64,000 nucleotides of DNA from [Lactobacillus] timonensis (GTDB lineage Bacteria; Bacillota; Bacilli; Lactobacillales; Lactobacillaceae): positions 1,332,524 through 1,396,523 of the forward strand of contig NZ_LT964761.1 in assembly GCF_900240275.1 (NCBI RefSeq), in the 5' to 3' direction. Below are positions 48,573 to 58,309 of the stretch, one piece after another. The notes beneath the pieces were generated by a model. It saw only the letters and a list, made by a program, of their open reading frames with translations, had not been told where the DNA came from and made no database searches. The position numbers were made by a program, and so were the translations under genes. How positions within the stretch are numbered: the first letter of the stretch is position 1; each line of letters opens with the position of its first letter.

Positions 48573-49940
48573 ATGATGAAAAAAGTTGCTAAACCGGCTG
48601 GTCATCGGTTAGCTGTTTGCCATGTAATGCTGGGAACGGTCAGTACATTAGGTGTGCTGGCTGCTGCCGCTTCAACTGCAAGTGCCAAGACCATCACGGT
48701 GAAGCAAGGTGACACAGTTTGGCAATTAGCCCGGCAGGAAGGCTTGTCCGTTGATGCGTTAGAGCAAGCTAACCCAGCGGTTACACGACTGAGCAATAGT
48801 GTGGATCTAATCTATGCTGGTCAAACGCTGCACCTGCCAGCTAGCCATGATGGTTATGTTGTGCAAGATGGTGATACGTTGAGTAAGATTGCCCAGCGTT
48901 ATCACGTGACGGTAGCTCAGCTCGTCTCCTGGAACCACTTAAGCAACCAGGATTTAATTTATGTGGGCCAACGCCTGGTAGTTAAGGGCGGGGTTGCTAG
49001 TGAGCAACCAGCAAACAGTACAGGTTCTCAAATTAACCAGGGGCCAAGCAAGGTGGTTGCGCCGCCGACTAGCGGACAACAGCAGTTGCCATCTCAGACG
49101 GCTCCTGTTGCTCAAACGCAGTCACCAGTGCAGGCCGCTTCAGCTGACGAACAAGATCAGGAATCATCGCAGGCAATGGCGAGTCAGGCAGCAAGCAGTT
49201 CTGCAAATACTGAGACGCAGCAGAACAATCAACCGGTTCGTCCAGCAAACCAGGCAACGAGTCAAAATGAGAATGCTACCAGCCAAGCGGGCGTTGACCA
49301 ACACCAAGAACAATCTGGTCAGTTAGCTAACGACACTGCAACAACACAGACGATGACTATACAACAGACGAACCAACCGGCGGCTGTTCAGCAGTGGGCA
49401 CAGTCTGCAGCGGTTCAAAGTCAAGAACAAGCAGCACCGTCTGCCCCGGCAACGAACAATCAAGCTGAAATGCCGGCTGCTAACCAGCAGACAACGCCTG
49501 CTAGTCATTCGCAACAAGCAGCACCAGCAAATGACAACCAGGCCAACAGTTCTCAGCAGAATAACAACGCTGACTTGCAGACGGGTTCTGTTGTCAGCCT
49601 AGCTGTTAAGCTGGCTAATAGCAATATTCCGTATGTTTATGGTGGAAACAGCCTTAGTGGGATGGATTGTTCAGGCCTTGTTGACTATGTTTACGCCCAC
49701 AGCACTGGTAAACAGCTGCCTCATTATACGGTTTCACTGGAAAGCTGTGTTAGCCAAAAGGCAGTTTCACAGGCACAGCCAGGGGACCTGCTTTTCTGGG
49801 GCAACCACGGTTCAACTTATCACGTTGCAATTTATATTGGTAACAACCAGTATGTTGCTGCACCACAACCGGGTCAAAACGTTGAAGTACAAACAATTAG
49901 TTCTTACTTCATGCCAAGTTTTGCCGGGACCGTTAACTGA
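48573..49940 (+). CDS. Secreted LysM-NlpC/P60 peptidoglycan hydrolase
   Basis: This 455-residue secreted cell-wall endopeptidase has a signal peptide (about 1-38, ending ASTASA), two LysM domains (about 40-85 TITVKQGDTVWQLA; 93-136 GYVVQDGDTLSKIAQRY), a long low-complexity linker (about 140-340, rich in Gln, Ser, Ala, Asn, Thr) and a C-terminal NlpC/P60 domain with Cys in GMDCSGLVDYV and His in YHVAIYIG. It should cut D-Glu-mDAP or D-Glu-Lys bonds during growth and separation. Start could be 48573 or 48576. Terminator at 49971. Confidence 0.9.
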   Translation: MMKKVAKPAGHRLAVCHVMLGTVSTLGVLAAAASTASAKTITVKQGDTVWQLARQEGLSVDALEQANPAVTRLSNSVDLIYAGQTLHLPASHDGYVVQDGDTLSKIAQRYHVTVAQLVSWNHLSNQDLIYVGQRLVVKGGVASEQPANSTGSQINQGPSKVVAPPTSGQQQLPSQTAPVAQTQSPVQAASADEQDQESSQAMASQAASSSANTETQQNNQPVRPANQATSQNENATSQAGVDQHQEQSGQLANDTATTQTMTIQQTNQPAAVQQWAQSAAVQSQEQAAPSAPATNNQAEMPAANQQTTPASHSQQAAPANDNQANSSQQNNNADLQTGSVVSLAVKLANSNIPYVYGGNSLSGMDCSGLVDYVYAHSTGKQLPHYTVSLESCVSQKAVSQAQPGDLLFWGNHGSTYHVAIYIGNNQYVAAPQPGQNVEVQTISSYFMPSFAGTVN

Positions 49941-49970
49941 TTACTATTGCAATTATTATTTTATTAACAA

Positions 49971-50008
49971 TAACTCCCTGACGACCGAGCGGTTGCCAGG
50001 GAGTTACT
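49971..50008. terminator. Terminator between hydrolase and lipid kinase
   Basis: TAACTCCCTG (49971-49980) pairs perfectly with CAGGGAGTTA (49997-50006) between convergent genes. Confidence 0.75.
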
Positions 50009-50011
50009 TTA

Positions 50012-50965
50012 TTACTGATGAGGAATAGCCCAGAAAGGATAATGGTCCAGCGAGACTGTTAAGTCAACAAAGCGATTCCCCATTTCTTCACCATCATATT
50101 GACCAAATTCAAGTGAAGTGGTGGAATAGTGCAAGCGTTGGCCACGGTAAACGTGGGCAAAGCGCGACTGAGATAACTTGCCGCGGGCCAGTTGCAGACA
50201 TTCCCAGAAGGTTAACAGCCAGTTGCGCCGTTCGGCAACTACTAGCTCTAAATTATCGTCAAAGACGGACACTTCTGGAGCAATCCTGTATCCGCCACCA
50301 ATGTAAGGGTGGTTGCTACTGATAACGATCATTGCTTGTGAGTAGTGATCGTGAAAGCGTCCAGTGTCTACCGATAGTGGAAAAGAACTGATGTTGTAAA
50401 GCACTGCCAAAGCGTTAGCTAGGTAAGAAAAGGATCCCAGCTTAATCCGGTTGAGTTTTTTCTTGCTGTTTGAAGCATTTGTGCGACTAACGATCGCGGC
50501 ATCAAACCCGATACCAATGTTATTCAAAAAGTAGCGGTGTTCATGCTTGATGGCCTCGTTATATTCACCAATTGTGATACGAACAGCTTTCTTTGCACTG
50601 AGGACTTGTTCCAGTGCTTCCAGCGGATTCTGGCTTAGCCCAAAACCACGGGCAAAATCGTTACCGGTGCCTGCTGGTAAGTAGGCAAGTGGTACCCGTT
50701 CATTTTTCGGAATACCGTTTTCCATTAGTCCGTTAAGCACCTGGTTCAGGGTGCCATCTCCGCCAATCGCCAGGACGACCTGTTGCTTTTGCCCCCGTAG
50801 GCGCCGCGCGAGCTGACCGGCCAGGTAGGTAGCATGTCCGGGACGTTTGGTAAACATGACCGTAAAGTCATCCCCGTGGCTGGTAATTAAAGGAGCTGCT
50901 TGTTTCCACACCTGACGGGTCTTACCATCCCCAGCAACAGGGTTAACAATTACTGAGTAGTGCAC
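50012..50965 (-). CDS. dagK: Diacylglycerol/lipid kinase family protein
   Basis: This 317-residue kinase contains VIVNPVAGDGKTRQV, LAIGGDGTLNQVLNG, LPAGTGNDFARGFG and GIGFDAAIVSR, all features of the DagK/YegS family. Probably recycles diacylglycerol from lipoteichoic acid synthesis, although the precise lipid is not visible. GTG start 6 bases behind AGGAGGAG. Confidence 0.88.
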   Translation of the reverse strand: MHYSVIVNPVAGDGKTRQVWKQAAPLITSHGDDFTVMFTKRPGHATYLAGQLARRLRGQKQQVVLAIGGDGTLNQVLNGLMENGIPKNERVPLAYLPAGTGNDFARGFGLSQNPLEALEQVLSAKKAVRITIGEYNEAIKHEHRYFLNNIGIGFDAAIVSRTNASNSKKKLNRIKLGSFSYLANALAVLYNISSFPLSVDTGRFHDHYSQAMIVISSNHPYIGGGYRIAPEVSVFDDNLELVVAERRNWLLTFWECLQLARGKLSQSRFAHVYRGQRLHYSTTSLEFGQYDGEEMGNRFVDLTVSLDHYPFWAIPHQ

Positions 50966-50989
50966 AACGCTCCTCCTTTCTGACTAGTT

Positions 50990-51018
50990 AAAAAAAACGG
51001 GTGATCGCACTCACCCGG
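50990..51018 (-). terminator. Terminator of rpoY
   Basis: CGGGTGA (50998-51004) and TCACCCG (51011-51017) with a run of eight T residues on the minus strand. Confidence 0.85.
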
Positions 51019-51039
51019 AAAATAGAAATGACTACTTAA

Positions 51040-51252
51040 TTAAAACGTAGTGAGCTTGAAGTTCGGGCCTTTTTTTTCGAATTCCAATGCTTTTTCGTCC
51101 AGTAGTTCGACAAATTCAATATTGTAGTTAGTGTTTTCCTCTACCAGTGACAATGCTTCTGGTTCGGAAGCTGCTTCAATGTAGAGCGCGTGAGTATTTT
51201 CCCGTCGCGGCGTTGCAGTCTTTGTTGGTTGGTAGTATACCTTAAAAGTCAT
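51040..51252 (-). CDS. rpoY: RNA polymerase epsilon subunit RpoY
   Basis: This 70-residue Firmicute-specific subunit associates with RNA polymerase. MTFKVYYQPTKTATPRRENT, YIEAASEPEALSLVEENTNY and the KLTTF end are typical. The ATG at 51252 follows GAGGAATAG. In Bacillus it precedes rnjA; no rnjA is adjacent here, and the gene has its own terminator. Confidence 0.93.
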   Translation of the reverse strand: MTFKVYYQPTKTATPRRENTHALYIEAASEPEALSLVEENTNYNIEFVELLDEKALEFEKKGPNFKLTTF

Positions 51253-51375
51253 TTTACTATTCCTCACAATCTATTTGTCACATAATCATCTAAGTATTTT
51301 AACACATCTTGTTGTGATTGTCGTCAAAATTGGCGTGTGGTATGCTTGTAGCGTGAAGAAACGGGGGAGCAAGAT

Positions 51376-51864
51376 ATGACAATGCTGATTTTTTTCATCA
51401 CGGCACTGGCTATTGTGGCAATCATTTACCTGGCAATCCACCGGATGTTGATTAACCGGGCAACTTTAATTGTGCGTAATCGAGCGGCTGAGATCACGGA
51501 TGCGGCTGTGAATACGGTTCTTAGCGAGGTATTGAACCGTCAACTTAATCTTCGTTCGGAGACGGTTGCTGACGTGTGGGGTCGCGGGGTAATGGCTTTT
51601 GAATACGTTTTAGAGGGACAGGTACTAAGCGATGCCCTGACTAATAATCTTTCTAGTTCAGCCTTAAATGGAAAGTTAGCTGAATATGCCAAACGTCAAC
51701 AAACTCCCCACATCGAGGGTGCTGCTGAAACATTTCGGGTTACTGACTGGTGGGAGTATGAACACCGCTTGCATATTGATGTAGCTTATTTGATGAACGA
51801 AGCAACACGCGAATACGTTGATGATTTGAAAAAGGTAGCTAAGTCACAAGGAGAAAAACTGTAA
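51376..51864 (+). CDS. Hypothetical membrane-anchored protein
   Basis: This 162-residue protein has one N-terminal membrane segment (about 3-22, LIFFITALAIVAIIYLAI) and a soluble part rich in charged helices (RNRAAEITDAAVNTVLSEVL; EYVDDLKKVAKSQGEKL). I do not recognise a family. GGGGGAG lies 6 bases before the ATG. A large hairpin terminator follows, so it is probably monocistronic. Confidence 0.7.
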   Translation: MTMLIFFITALAIVAIIYLAIHRMLINRATLIVRNRAAEITDAAVNTVLSEVLNRQLNLRSETVADVWGRGVMAFEYVLEGQVLSDALTNNLSSSALNGKLAEYAKRQQTPHIEGAAETFRVTDWWEYEHRLHIDVAYLMNEATREYVDDLKKVAKSQGEKL

Positions 51865-51869
51865 AAAAA

Positions 51870-51932
51870 GACATTCAACACGTCCAGCCGTTAGTTGTTA
51901 TCAACAGATGGCTCGTGAGGAATGTCGTTTTT
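51870..51932 (+). terminator. Terminator of the hypothetical membrane gene
   Basis: GACATTC (51870-51876) pairs with GAATGTC (51920-51926), with an interrupted inner stem, then TTTTT. Confidence 0.6.
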
Positions 51933-51947
51933 ATTATTAGCGTGCTC

Positions 51948-52517
51948 CTAGTCAATCATGATGGTGTCATGTGGTGCTTCAAAAGGATGTTCCTTATTGA
52001 TATGGTCGTAGAAGAGAACGCCATGAAGGTGGTCAATTTCGTGCTGGCACACGATCGCCGGATAGCCTTTTAAACGGACCTTAATGGTTTGGCCGTCAGT
52101 ATTTTGGTAGCGTAGGGTAATCCGGTCATGACGGGGAACATAACCGGGAACATCCTTGTCCACAGACAAGCACCCTTCACCTTCAGTGAGTGCACCATAT
52201 TGGACCGACTCGCTAACGATGACCGGGTTGATAATGACGTCCTTAAACATTGGCTTGTCAGTTTCAGCATCAGGGTCAATTTGTGGAACCAGCACTGCCG
52301 CCATTTGCTTGGAAACGTCAACTTGTGGGGCTGCTAGGCCGACACCGGCGCGGAGTCCATATTTCTTACAGAGTTTTTCATCTTGACTCACGATTAAGTA
52401 CTCCATCATATCATGAGCCAGCTGCTGGTCCGCGGCCGACAGCGGAAATTCAACTTTTGCGGCTCGTTTGCGGAGAACGGGATTGCCGTCACGGGTAATA
52501 TCTTTCATTAAATACAC
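51948..52517 (-). CDS. def: Peptide deformylase
   Basis: This 189-residue metalloenzyme removes formyl from nascent N-terminal Met. The three motifs are [15 protein letters not shown] (metal Cys) and [10 protein letters not shown] (two metal His and catalytic Glu). Type 2 PDF by the insertion after the first motif. The GTG at 52517 is 8 bases behind GGAGG and gives [16 protein letters not shown], the usual start. Confidence 0.95.
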   Translation of the reverse strand: MYLMKDITRDGNPVLRKRAAKVEFPLSAADQQLAHDMMEYLIVSQDEKLCKKYGLRAGVGLAAPQVDVSKQMAAVLVPQIDPDAETDKPMFKDVIINPVIVSESVQYGALTEGEGCLSVDKDVPGYVPRHDRITLRYQNTDGQTIKVRLKGYPAIVCQHEIDHLHGVLFYDHINKEHPFEAPHDTIMID

Positions 52518-52648
52518 GGTTACTTCCTCCAATTAGTTCATTAATGCTCTTTTAGTTTAACACATTCGATTGCTACGGTTGGAAGAGCTGACCGGGCGAA
52601 CAAAGAAATGTTAGAATAGGTCAAAGACAAAAGCGGGGGGATTGCACG

Positions 52649-52936
52649 ATGGAGCGTAATTATTCATATCCGTTAGATCCTTCATGGTCAACGGCAGAAA
52701 TTGTGACGGTCATGAAAATGCTAAGAACGGTTGAGGATGCCTATGAGGTTGGTGTCAGTGCTGATCAGGTGCTGACTGATTATCGTCAATTTAAGCAGGT
52801 TGTCCCGACCAAAGCGGGAGAAAAGCAGCTTGGTCGTCAGTTTGCCAAACTTTCTGGTTATCAACTCTATGACGTTATTCAAGCAGCCAAGAAGTCAAGT
52901 AGTAAAAAGGTAAAACTGGAAGTGAACAAAAAATGA
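52649..52936 (+). CDS. yktA: UPF0223 family protein YktA
   Basis: This 95-residue protein begins NYSYPLDPSWSTAEIVTVMK, the UPF0223 signature, and is otherwise helical and basic. Function is unknown. It overlaps the inositol monophosphatase gene by 4 bases, the same neighbourhood as Bacillus yktA-yktC. GGGGG stands before the ATG. Confidence 0.85.
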   Translation: MERNYSYPLDPSWSTAEIVTVMKMLRTVEDAYEVGVSADQVLTDYRQFKQVVPTKAGEKQLGRQFAKLSGYQLYDVIQAAKKSSSKKVKLEVNKK

Positions 52937-53709
52937 TTGATCAAATTGATCAGCAGGTCATCCACCTCCTTTTTGAGGTTCGTAAAAAAACCGTCAGTGA
53001 CGTAGGAGCAGCCTTCCAAGTGGCTGAAAAGACGAGTTATAAGGACCTGGTGACGACGGTTGATAAACGAAATGAGCAATGGCTTGATCGCCGCTTAAAG
53101 GAAATTGACCCTGGTTGCAGAATCATCAGTGAAGAGGGTTTTGGCGACCAGGTAGCTGACCTGAGCGGGCACGTGTGGATCGTTGACCCGCTAGATGGTA
53201 CGATGAATTTTGTGATGCAACAGCATCGTTATGCAATCATGTTGGGACTATTTATTGATGGTCAGCCGACAGCTGGTTATATCATGGACGTTGACACCGC
53301 CACCCTTTATCATGGTGGGCCGCAGAGTGGAGTTTTTCTGCAAACACCGACAGCCATCACTCGTTTACAGCCACCAGCGAATAAGGGCTTACATGATTCA
53401 CTAGTTTCTGTCAACAGCATGATGATCCTCAAGGGACAACATAACCTGCGGCAAGTTGCTTTGACAGCTCGCGGACTCCGGATGTATGGCAGCGCAGGGT
53501 TAGAAATTACTGACGTGTTGACAGGCCGGCTGGGAGCGTATATTTCCTGGTTGAAGCCCTGGGACGCGGCTGCTGGCCGGATTATGGCAGCAGCTCTGAA
53601 TTTAACCTTTGTTAAGATTGACGGCACGCCAGCTGATGTGCTATCATCTAACAGCGTATTAATAGCGACGAACAATGCTGCCAGGGAAATCTTGCAGCTC
53701 GTTAAATGA
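52933..53709 (+). CDS. suhB: Inositol monophosphatase family protein
   Basis: This 258-residue metal-dependent phosphatase has SEEGFGDQ (metal Glu), VDPLDGTMNFV (metal Asp pair) and WDAAAGRIMAAA (third Asp). Substrates may be inositol phosphate, fructose-1,6-bisphosphate or PAP. Coupled to yktA; terminator at 53718. Confidence 0.9.
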   Translation: MIDQIDQQVIHLLFEVRKKTVSDVGAAFQVAEKTSYKDLVTTVDKRNEQWLDRRLKEIDPGCRIISEEGFGDQVADLSGHVWIVDPLDGTMNFVMQQHRYAIMLGLFIDGQPTAGYIMDVDTATLYHGGPQSGVFLQTPTAITRLQPPANKGLHDSLVSVNSMMILKGQHNLRQVALTARGLRMYGSAGLEITDVLTGRLGAYISWLKPWDAAAGRIMAAALNLTFVKIDGTPADVLSSNSVLIATNNAAREILQLVK

Positions 53710-53717
53710 ACGGATCG

Positions 53718-53743
53718 ACTGTGACCGCGGTCACAGTTTTTTT
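53718..53743 (+). terminator. Terminator of suhB
   Basis: The perfect palindrome ACTGTGACC-GC-GGTCACAGT (53718-53737) is followed by a run of T residues. Confidence 0.8.
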
Positions 53744-53823
53744 ATGAAAATAACGAGCTGATTTCGCCTGTCACAGTGGTCGGCTGCTAACAATGGAAAT
53801 AAATGGAGAAAGGGAGCATCATT

Positions 53824-55668
53824 TTGAAATCACGCGACGATATTAGAAACATTGCCATCATCGCCCACGTCGACCACGGTAAGACGACGCTGGTTAACGA
53901 AATGCTGAAGCAATCAGACACCCTGCCCGAACACTTCTCAATCGAGGACCGGGCAATGGACACTAACGCAATTGAACGTGAACGGGGGATTACCATTCTC
54001 TCGAAGAACACGGCGGTCAAGTACGGTAAATACCAGATCAATATCCTCGACACCCCAGGCCACGCTGACTTTGGTGGGGAAGTTGAACGGGTTATGAAGA
54101 TGGTTGATGGCTGTCTGCTGGTTGTTGATGCCTTTGAAGGGACGATGCCACAGACTCGTTTCGTTTTGCAAAAGGCGCTGGAACAGCACCTGGTACCGAT
54201 TGTTGTTATCAACAAGGTTGACCGGAAGGGTGCCCGTCCAGAAGAAGTTGTTGATGAGGTTCTGGACCTCTTTATCGAATTAGGGGCCGACGAAGATCAG
54301 CTTGACTTCCCAGTTATCTACACGTCAGCAATGAATGGGACTTCCAGTTACGATTCTGACATCTCAACTCAGGAACATACGATGAAGCCACTCTTTGACA
54401 CGATTGTAAAGACTATTCCGGCACCGATTGACAACTCTGACGAACCACTGCAGTTCCAAGTTGCCATGCTGGATTACAACGACTACGTTGGTCGGATCGG
54501 GATTGGCCGTGTTTTCCGCGGTAAGATCAAGGTTGGTGACAACGTTACTGTTATGAAGCTCGATGGTTCCAAAGAAAACTTCCGGGTTACGAAGTTATTT
54601 GGGTTCTTCGGTTTGAAGCGGCTGGAAATTAAGGAAGCCGAAGCGGGTGACTTGATTGCCGTTTCCGGGATGAACGACATTAACGTCGGTGAAACCGTTT
54701 GTGACTCGCAACACCCAGAAGCGCTGCCACTGTTGCGGATTGACCCGCCTACCTTGCAAATGACTTTCCGGACAAATGATTCGCCATTTGCCGGGCGGGA
54801 AGGTAAGTTTGTGACGGCCCGTCAGCTGTCAACGCGGCTCAAGCGTGAATTGCAAACTGATGTTTCTCTCCGGGTAGAAGACACTGAGGAAGCGGGTGCT
54901 TGGACCGTTTCTGGCCGTGGTGAACTGCACCTGTCAATTCTGATTGAAACGATGCGTCGTGAAGGTTATGAACTGGCTGTTTCTCGTCCAGAAGTTATTT
55001 ACCGTGAAATCGATGGCAAGCAGTGTGAACCGTTTGAAGAAGTTCAGATCGATACGCCAGATGAATACACTGGTGGCATTATCGACAGTATGGCTAAGCG
55101 GAAGGGCCAGATGAAGAACATGGAACCTTCCCGCAACGGTCAGACACGGTTAATCTTTGAAGTGCCATCACGGGGACTGATCGGTTACTCCACTGAATTT
55201 ATGACCCAAACTCGTGGTTACGGGATTATGAACCACACCTTCAAAGAATACGCACCAGTCATTAAGAACTGGAATCCAGGTCGTCAGAAGGGTGCATTGG
55301 TTTCGATGAACTCTGGCAAGGCCACGACGTACGCTATGATGGGTATCGAAAGCCGGGGGACACTCTTAATCGACCCGGGTACAGAAGTGTACGAAGGGAT
55401 GATTATTGGTGAGAATTCACGGACAAACGACATCACCGTTAACATTACTAAGGGTAAGAACCTTACTAACGTCCGTGCCGCTGGTTCTGATGAAAAGGCC
55501 TGGATCAACACGCCAACGCACTTCTCACTGGAACAGTCGCTGGAATTCCTGAACGAAGATGAACTTTGTGAAGTTACTCCAGAGAATATTCGTCTGCGGA
55601 AGAAGATTCTCAACACTAATGCTCGTGAAAAGGCTGCTAAGCGTCGCCGTGCACAGTCCAAGAAGTAA
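53824..55668 (+). CDS. typA: Translational GTPase TypA/BipA
   Basis: This 614-residue ribosome-associated GTPase is needed at low temperature or under stress. G1 [16 protein letters not shown]2 region [12 protein letters not shown]3 [11 protein letters not shown]4 NKVDRKGA, then EF-G-like domains and a C-terminal domain with [16 protein letters not shown]. The TTG at 53824 is preferred (GGGAG 8 bases upstream) over the ATG at 53803. Codon use is highly optimised, as in a strongly expressed gene. Confidence 0.95.
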   Translation: MKSRDDIRNIAIIAHVDHGKTTLVNEMLKQSDTLPEHFSIEDRAMDTNAIERERGITILSKNTAVKYGKYQINILDTPGHADFGGEVERVMKMVDGCLLVVDAFEGTMPQTRFVLQKALEQHLVPIVVINKVDRKGARPEEVVDEVLDLFIELGADEDQLDFPVIYTSAMNGTSSYDSDISTQEHTMKPLFDTIVKTIPAPIDNSDEPLQFQVAMLDYNDYVGRIGIGRVFRGKIKVGDNVTVMKLDGSKENFRVTKLFGFFGLKRLEIKEAEAGDLIAVSGMNDINVGETVCDSQHPEALPLLRIDPPTLQMTFRTNDSPFAGREGKFVTARQLSTRLKRELQTDVSLRVEDTEEAGAWTVSGRGELHLSILIETMRREGYELAVSRPEVIYREIDGKQCEPFEEVQIDTPDEYTGGIIDSMAKRKGQMKNMEPSRNGQTRLIFEVPSRGLIGYSTEFMTQTRGYGIMNHTFKEYAPVIKNWNPGRQKGALVSMNSGKATTYAMMGIESRGTLLIDPGTEVYEGMIIGENSRTNDITVNITKGKNLTNVRAAGSDEKAWINTPTHFSLEQSLEFLNEDELCEVTPENIRLRKKILNTNAREKAAKRRRAQSKK

Positions 55669-55685
55669 TTACTAGTTCATTGGTT

Positions 55686-55719
55686 AAGACTTCGGCAATT
55701 ATTACGCTGAAGTCTTTTT
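55686..55719 (+). terminator. Terminator of typA
   Basis: AAGACTTCGGC (55686-55696) pairs with GCTGAAGTCTT (55706-55716), one G-T pair, then five T residues. Confidence 0.85.
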
Positions 55720-55782
55720 GTTTTACCCTGACTGAGGCGGTCGATGGTATAATGAAAAAGATTTTGCTCGGAGGGAAGACAA

Positions 55783-56955
55783 GTGTTTAAAAAGATTTCA
55801 AAAAAACTTGGTTTGCTGGATTGGGTAATTGCCGGTCCTTATTTAATTCTGGCTTTCTTTGGCACGGTCATGGTGTATTCTGCGAGTGCGGGGATGAAAA
55901 TGCAAAACGGTGTGAACCCGCGAGCTTATTTTATTAAACAGCTCTTTTATGTGCTAGCCGGTTTGATCTGCTTTATTATCTTTAGCTCTTTTTCTAGGCA
56001 GTTCTTGCGAAGTCCGCGTTTTCTGGGTATCTTCTTTCTGATTTTGTTTGTCATGCTGGTTTACGTCCGTCTTCGCGGTCAGGAAATCAACGGGGCGCGT
56101 GGCTGGCTGCACATCGGACCGATTAATATCCAGCCTGCGGAAATGTGCAAACTGTTTCTGATTTTATACTTGAGCAACCGCTTTGCCCATTTGGCTGAAC
56201 GCGGAATGGATCTCCATTTTAAAGAACAATGGGGTGCCATTTTGATTGTGGCAGTATTGTTGGTGTTGATCATAATTCAGCCTGATATTGGGGGCTTTGC
56301 AATCAATTCCGCCATTGTGATTGTTATCATTGTGGCTTCGGGGATGCCTGTCTACGTCATTGTTGCTTTTTTGGGAATTTCGGTGTTCCTGATCGGTTTT
56401 GGGATTCCGCTGCTATCACATCTGGCGGTCAACATGATTCACGGATATCAGGCCGCCCGTTTCTTAGCCTACCTTGACCCGTTCCAAAATTCCCGTGGTA
56501 TCGGAAGCCAGTTAGTTAACTCATATTACGCAATTAGCAACGGTGGACTACACGGGGTGGGATTAGGCAACTCTATCCAGAAGATGGGCTTTCTTCCCGA
56601 GCCGAATACTGACTTTATTATGTCTATCTTAGCAGAGGAGTTTGGTTTTCTTGGCGTCTTGGCAGTCCTCGCCTTGCTGGCAATGATTATTTTGCGGACC
56701 GTTCGATTGGGAGTCCAATCGCAATCAATGTACGAAACACTTACTTGTTATGGGACAGCAACTTTTATCACGGTAGAAACATTGTTCAATGTTGGTGGGG
56801 TAACAGGCATTTTGCCAATCACCGGGGTGACCTTCCCATTTATTAGTTATGGTGGTTCGAGTATGATCATTCTCTGTGCTAGCTTAGGTCTGGTTGAAAA
56901 CATTGCGATTCGCCGGCATCAGCAACGACAACACTCAGGACAGGAGGAATGGTAG
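55783..56955 (+). CDS. ftsW: Septal peptidoglycan polymerase FtsW
   Basis: This 390-residue SEDS-family glycosyltransferase has about ten membrane segments. GARGWLHIGPINIQPAEMCK, LIIIQPDIGGFAI, ISNGGLHGVGLGNSIQKMGF, EPNTDFIMSILAEEFGF and GVTFPFISYGGSSMI are family motifs. FtsW rather than RodA is preferred from context after typA and residue pattern, but a RodA role cannot be excluded. GTG start behind GGAGGGAAG. Confidence 0.9.
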   Translation: MFKKISKKLGLLDWVIAGPYLILAFFGTVMVYSASAGMKMQNGVNPRAYFIKQLFYVLAGLICFIIFSSFSRQFLRSPRFLGIFFLILFVMLVYVRLRGQEINGARGWLHIGPINIQPAEMCKLFLILYLSNRFAHLAERGMDLHFKEQWGAILIVAVLLVLIIIQPDIGGFAINSAIVIVIIVASGMPVYVIVAFLGISVFLIGFGIPLLSHLAVNMIHGYQAARFLAYLDPFQNSRGIGSQLVNSYYAISNGGLHGVGLGNSIQKMGFLPEPNTDFIMSILAEEFGFLGVLAVLALLAMIILRTVRLGVQSQSMYETLTCYGTATFITVETLFNVGGVTGILPITGVTFPFISYGGSSMIILCASLGLVENIAIRRHQQRQHSGQEEW

Positions 56956-56957
56956 TC

Positions 56958-57239
56958 ATGGAAATTAACCATCGCCGGGCATTGGCGGTCTACTTTCGTT
57001 CTCGGCGGGCAATTCGCGCGATCCGTCATTATGGAAGGTTAATTTATGTGTCAAAGCATATGCATTATGCGGTGTTATACGTTGACGATGCCAAAGCAGC
57101 TGACCAAACTGAAAAATTGTTAGCATTACGGCAGGTAACAGCGGTCAAGCCCTCTCCACGACCGGAAATTGATCCGGAGCTGACCGACTTAAAGTCGATG
57201 ATGGATTTTCACAAAGATGAAGAGGATGAGTTTTCATGA
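56958..57239 (+). CDS. ylbG: YlbG family protein (UPF0298)
   Basis: This 93-residue protein has RRALAVYFRSRRAIRAIRHY, RLIYVSKHMHYAVLYVDD and acidic tail, matching YlbG. The ATG at 56958 fits GGAGG 10 bases upstream; an ATG at 56949 touches that site. Function unknown; always close to rsmD-coaD-ylbL. Confidence 0.87.
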   Translation: MEINHRRALAVYFRSRRAIRAIRHYGRLIYVSKHMHYAVLYVDDAKAADQTEKLLALRQVTAVKPSPRPEIDPELTDLKSMMDFHKDEEDEFS

Positions 57240-57805
57240 GAGTGGTGGCAGGAGAATATGGTGGGCGGCGCCTCAATGCCGTTCCCGGGCGGAAAACCCG
57301 TCCGACAACTGATAAGGTCAAAGAAGCACTTTTTAGCAGTATTGGCCCCTATTTTGCTGGTGGCAGCAGTCTTGATCTTTTTGCCGGAAGTGGTGGGCTT
57401 AGTATCGAAGCGGTCAGCCGAGGAATTGACCATGCGGTGATGGTTGACCGCCAGTACGCCGCAGTTCAGGTAATTAAGAAAAATGTCGCGGTGACGAAGC
57501 ATCCGGAGAAGTTTACCGTTATCAAAAATAATGCTAACCGGGCCATCAAAGCATTAGCAAAACAAAAGGCCGGCTTTGACTTGGTGTTTCTGGACCCACC
57601 CTATGCAAAGCAGCAGATTGTTAAGAATATGACAACGCTTGCGACAGCACAGCTGTTAAATCCTAATGCTTTGGTTGTGGCGGAAACTAACCAGGAGGCA
57701 GACTTGCCCGCCAACATTAGTGGTTTTGACTTTCTCCGTCAGCACCACTATGGAATTACCGTCGTAACCATTTACCGTTTTCACGGAAAGGAGCAGCACA
57801 AATGA
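57236..57805 (+). CDS. rsmD: 16S rRNA (guanine-966 N2)-methyltransferase
   Basis: This 189-residue SAM enzyme starts RVVAGEYGGRRLNAVPG, has SAM motif LDLFAGSGGLSIEAVSRG and catalytic FLDPPYAK. It overlaps ylbG and coaD by 4 bases each, so the three are translationally coupled. Confidence 0.94.
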   Translation: MRVVAGEYGGRRLNAVPGRKTRPTTDKVKEALFSSIGPYFAGGSSLDLFAGSGGLSIEAVSRGIDHAVMVDRQYAAVQVIKKNVAVTKHPEKFTVIKNNANRAIKALAKQKAGFDLVFLDPPYAKQQIVKNMTTLATAQLLNPNALVVAETNQEADLPANISGFDFLRQHHYGITVVTIYRFHGKEQHK

Positions 57806-58308
57806 AGATCGCTATTTTCCCGGGTACCTTTGACCCGTTGACTCTCGGACATATTGACTTAATTAAACGTGGGCGGGCCCTCTTTGACCAGCTTGCAGTA
57901 GCCGTAATGACAAATACGAGCAAGACGCCATTGTTTACTATTCAAGAACGGGTCGAGCAGATCCGCGAAGCTACGGCAGGGATGGATAATGTCTCAGTGA
58001 TCACTACCTCTGGTCTCACCGTTAAGCTGATGAATAAAATCGGGGCAGACTATTTAATGCGAGGACTCCGGAATACTACGGATTTCCAGTACGAACGAGA
58101 CATTGCCACAATGAACAAGTTTCTTGATCACGACGTTGAAACGGTCTTTTTCCTGGCGGATCCACAGTACCAGCACTTATCGAGTAGTCTTTTAAAAGAA
58201 GTTGCCATAAGCGGTGGGGATATTTCGGCCTATTTGCCTGGAAAAATTAATGAAGCCCTGGAACAACGACTGAAGGAACGCCAACTTAAGCGGGCAACGG
58301 ACGATTAA
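57802..58308 (+). CDS. coaD: Phosphopantetheine adenylyltransferase
   Basis: This 168-residue enzyme makes dephospho-CoA. Nucleotidyltransferase motif FPGTFDPLTLGHIDLIKRG, MRGLRNTTDFQYERDIATMN and LSSSLLKEVAISGGDIS are diagnostic. Confidence 0.96.
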   Translation: MKIAIFPGTFDPLTLGHIDLIKRGRALFDQLAVAVMTNTSKTPLFTIQERVEQIREATAGMDNVSVITTSGLTVKLMNKIGADYLMRGLRNTTDFQYERDIATMNKFLDHDVETVFFLADPQYQHLSSSLLKEVAISGGDISAYLPGKINEALEQRLKERQLKRATDD

Positions 58309-58309
58309 G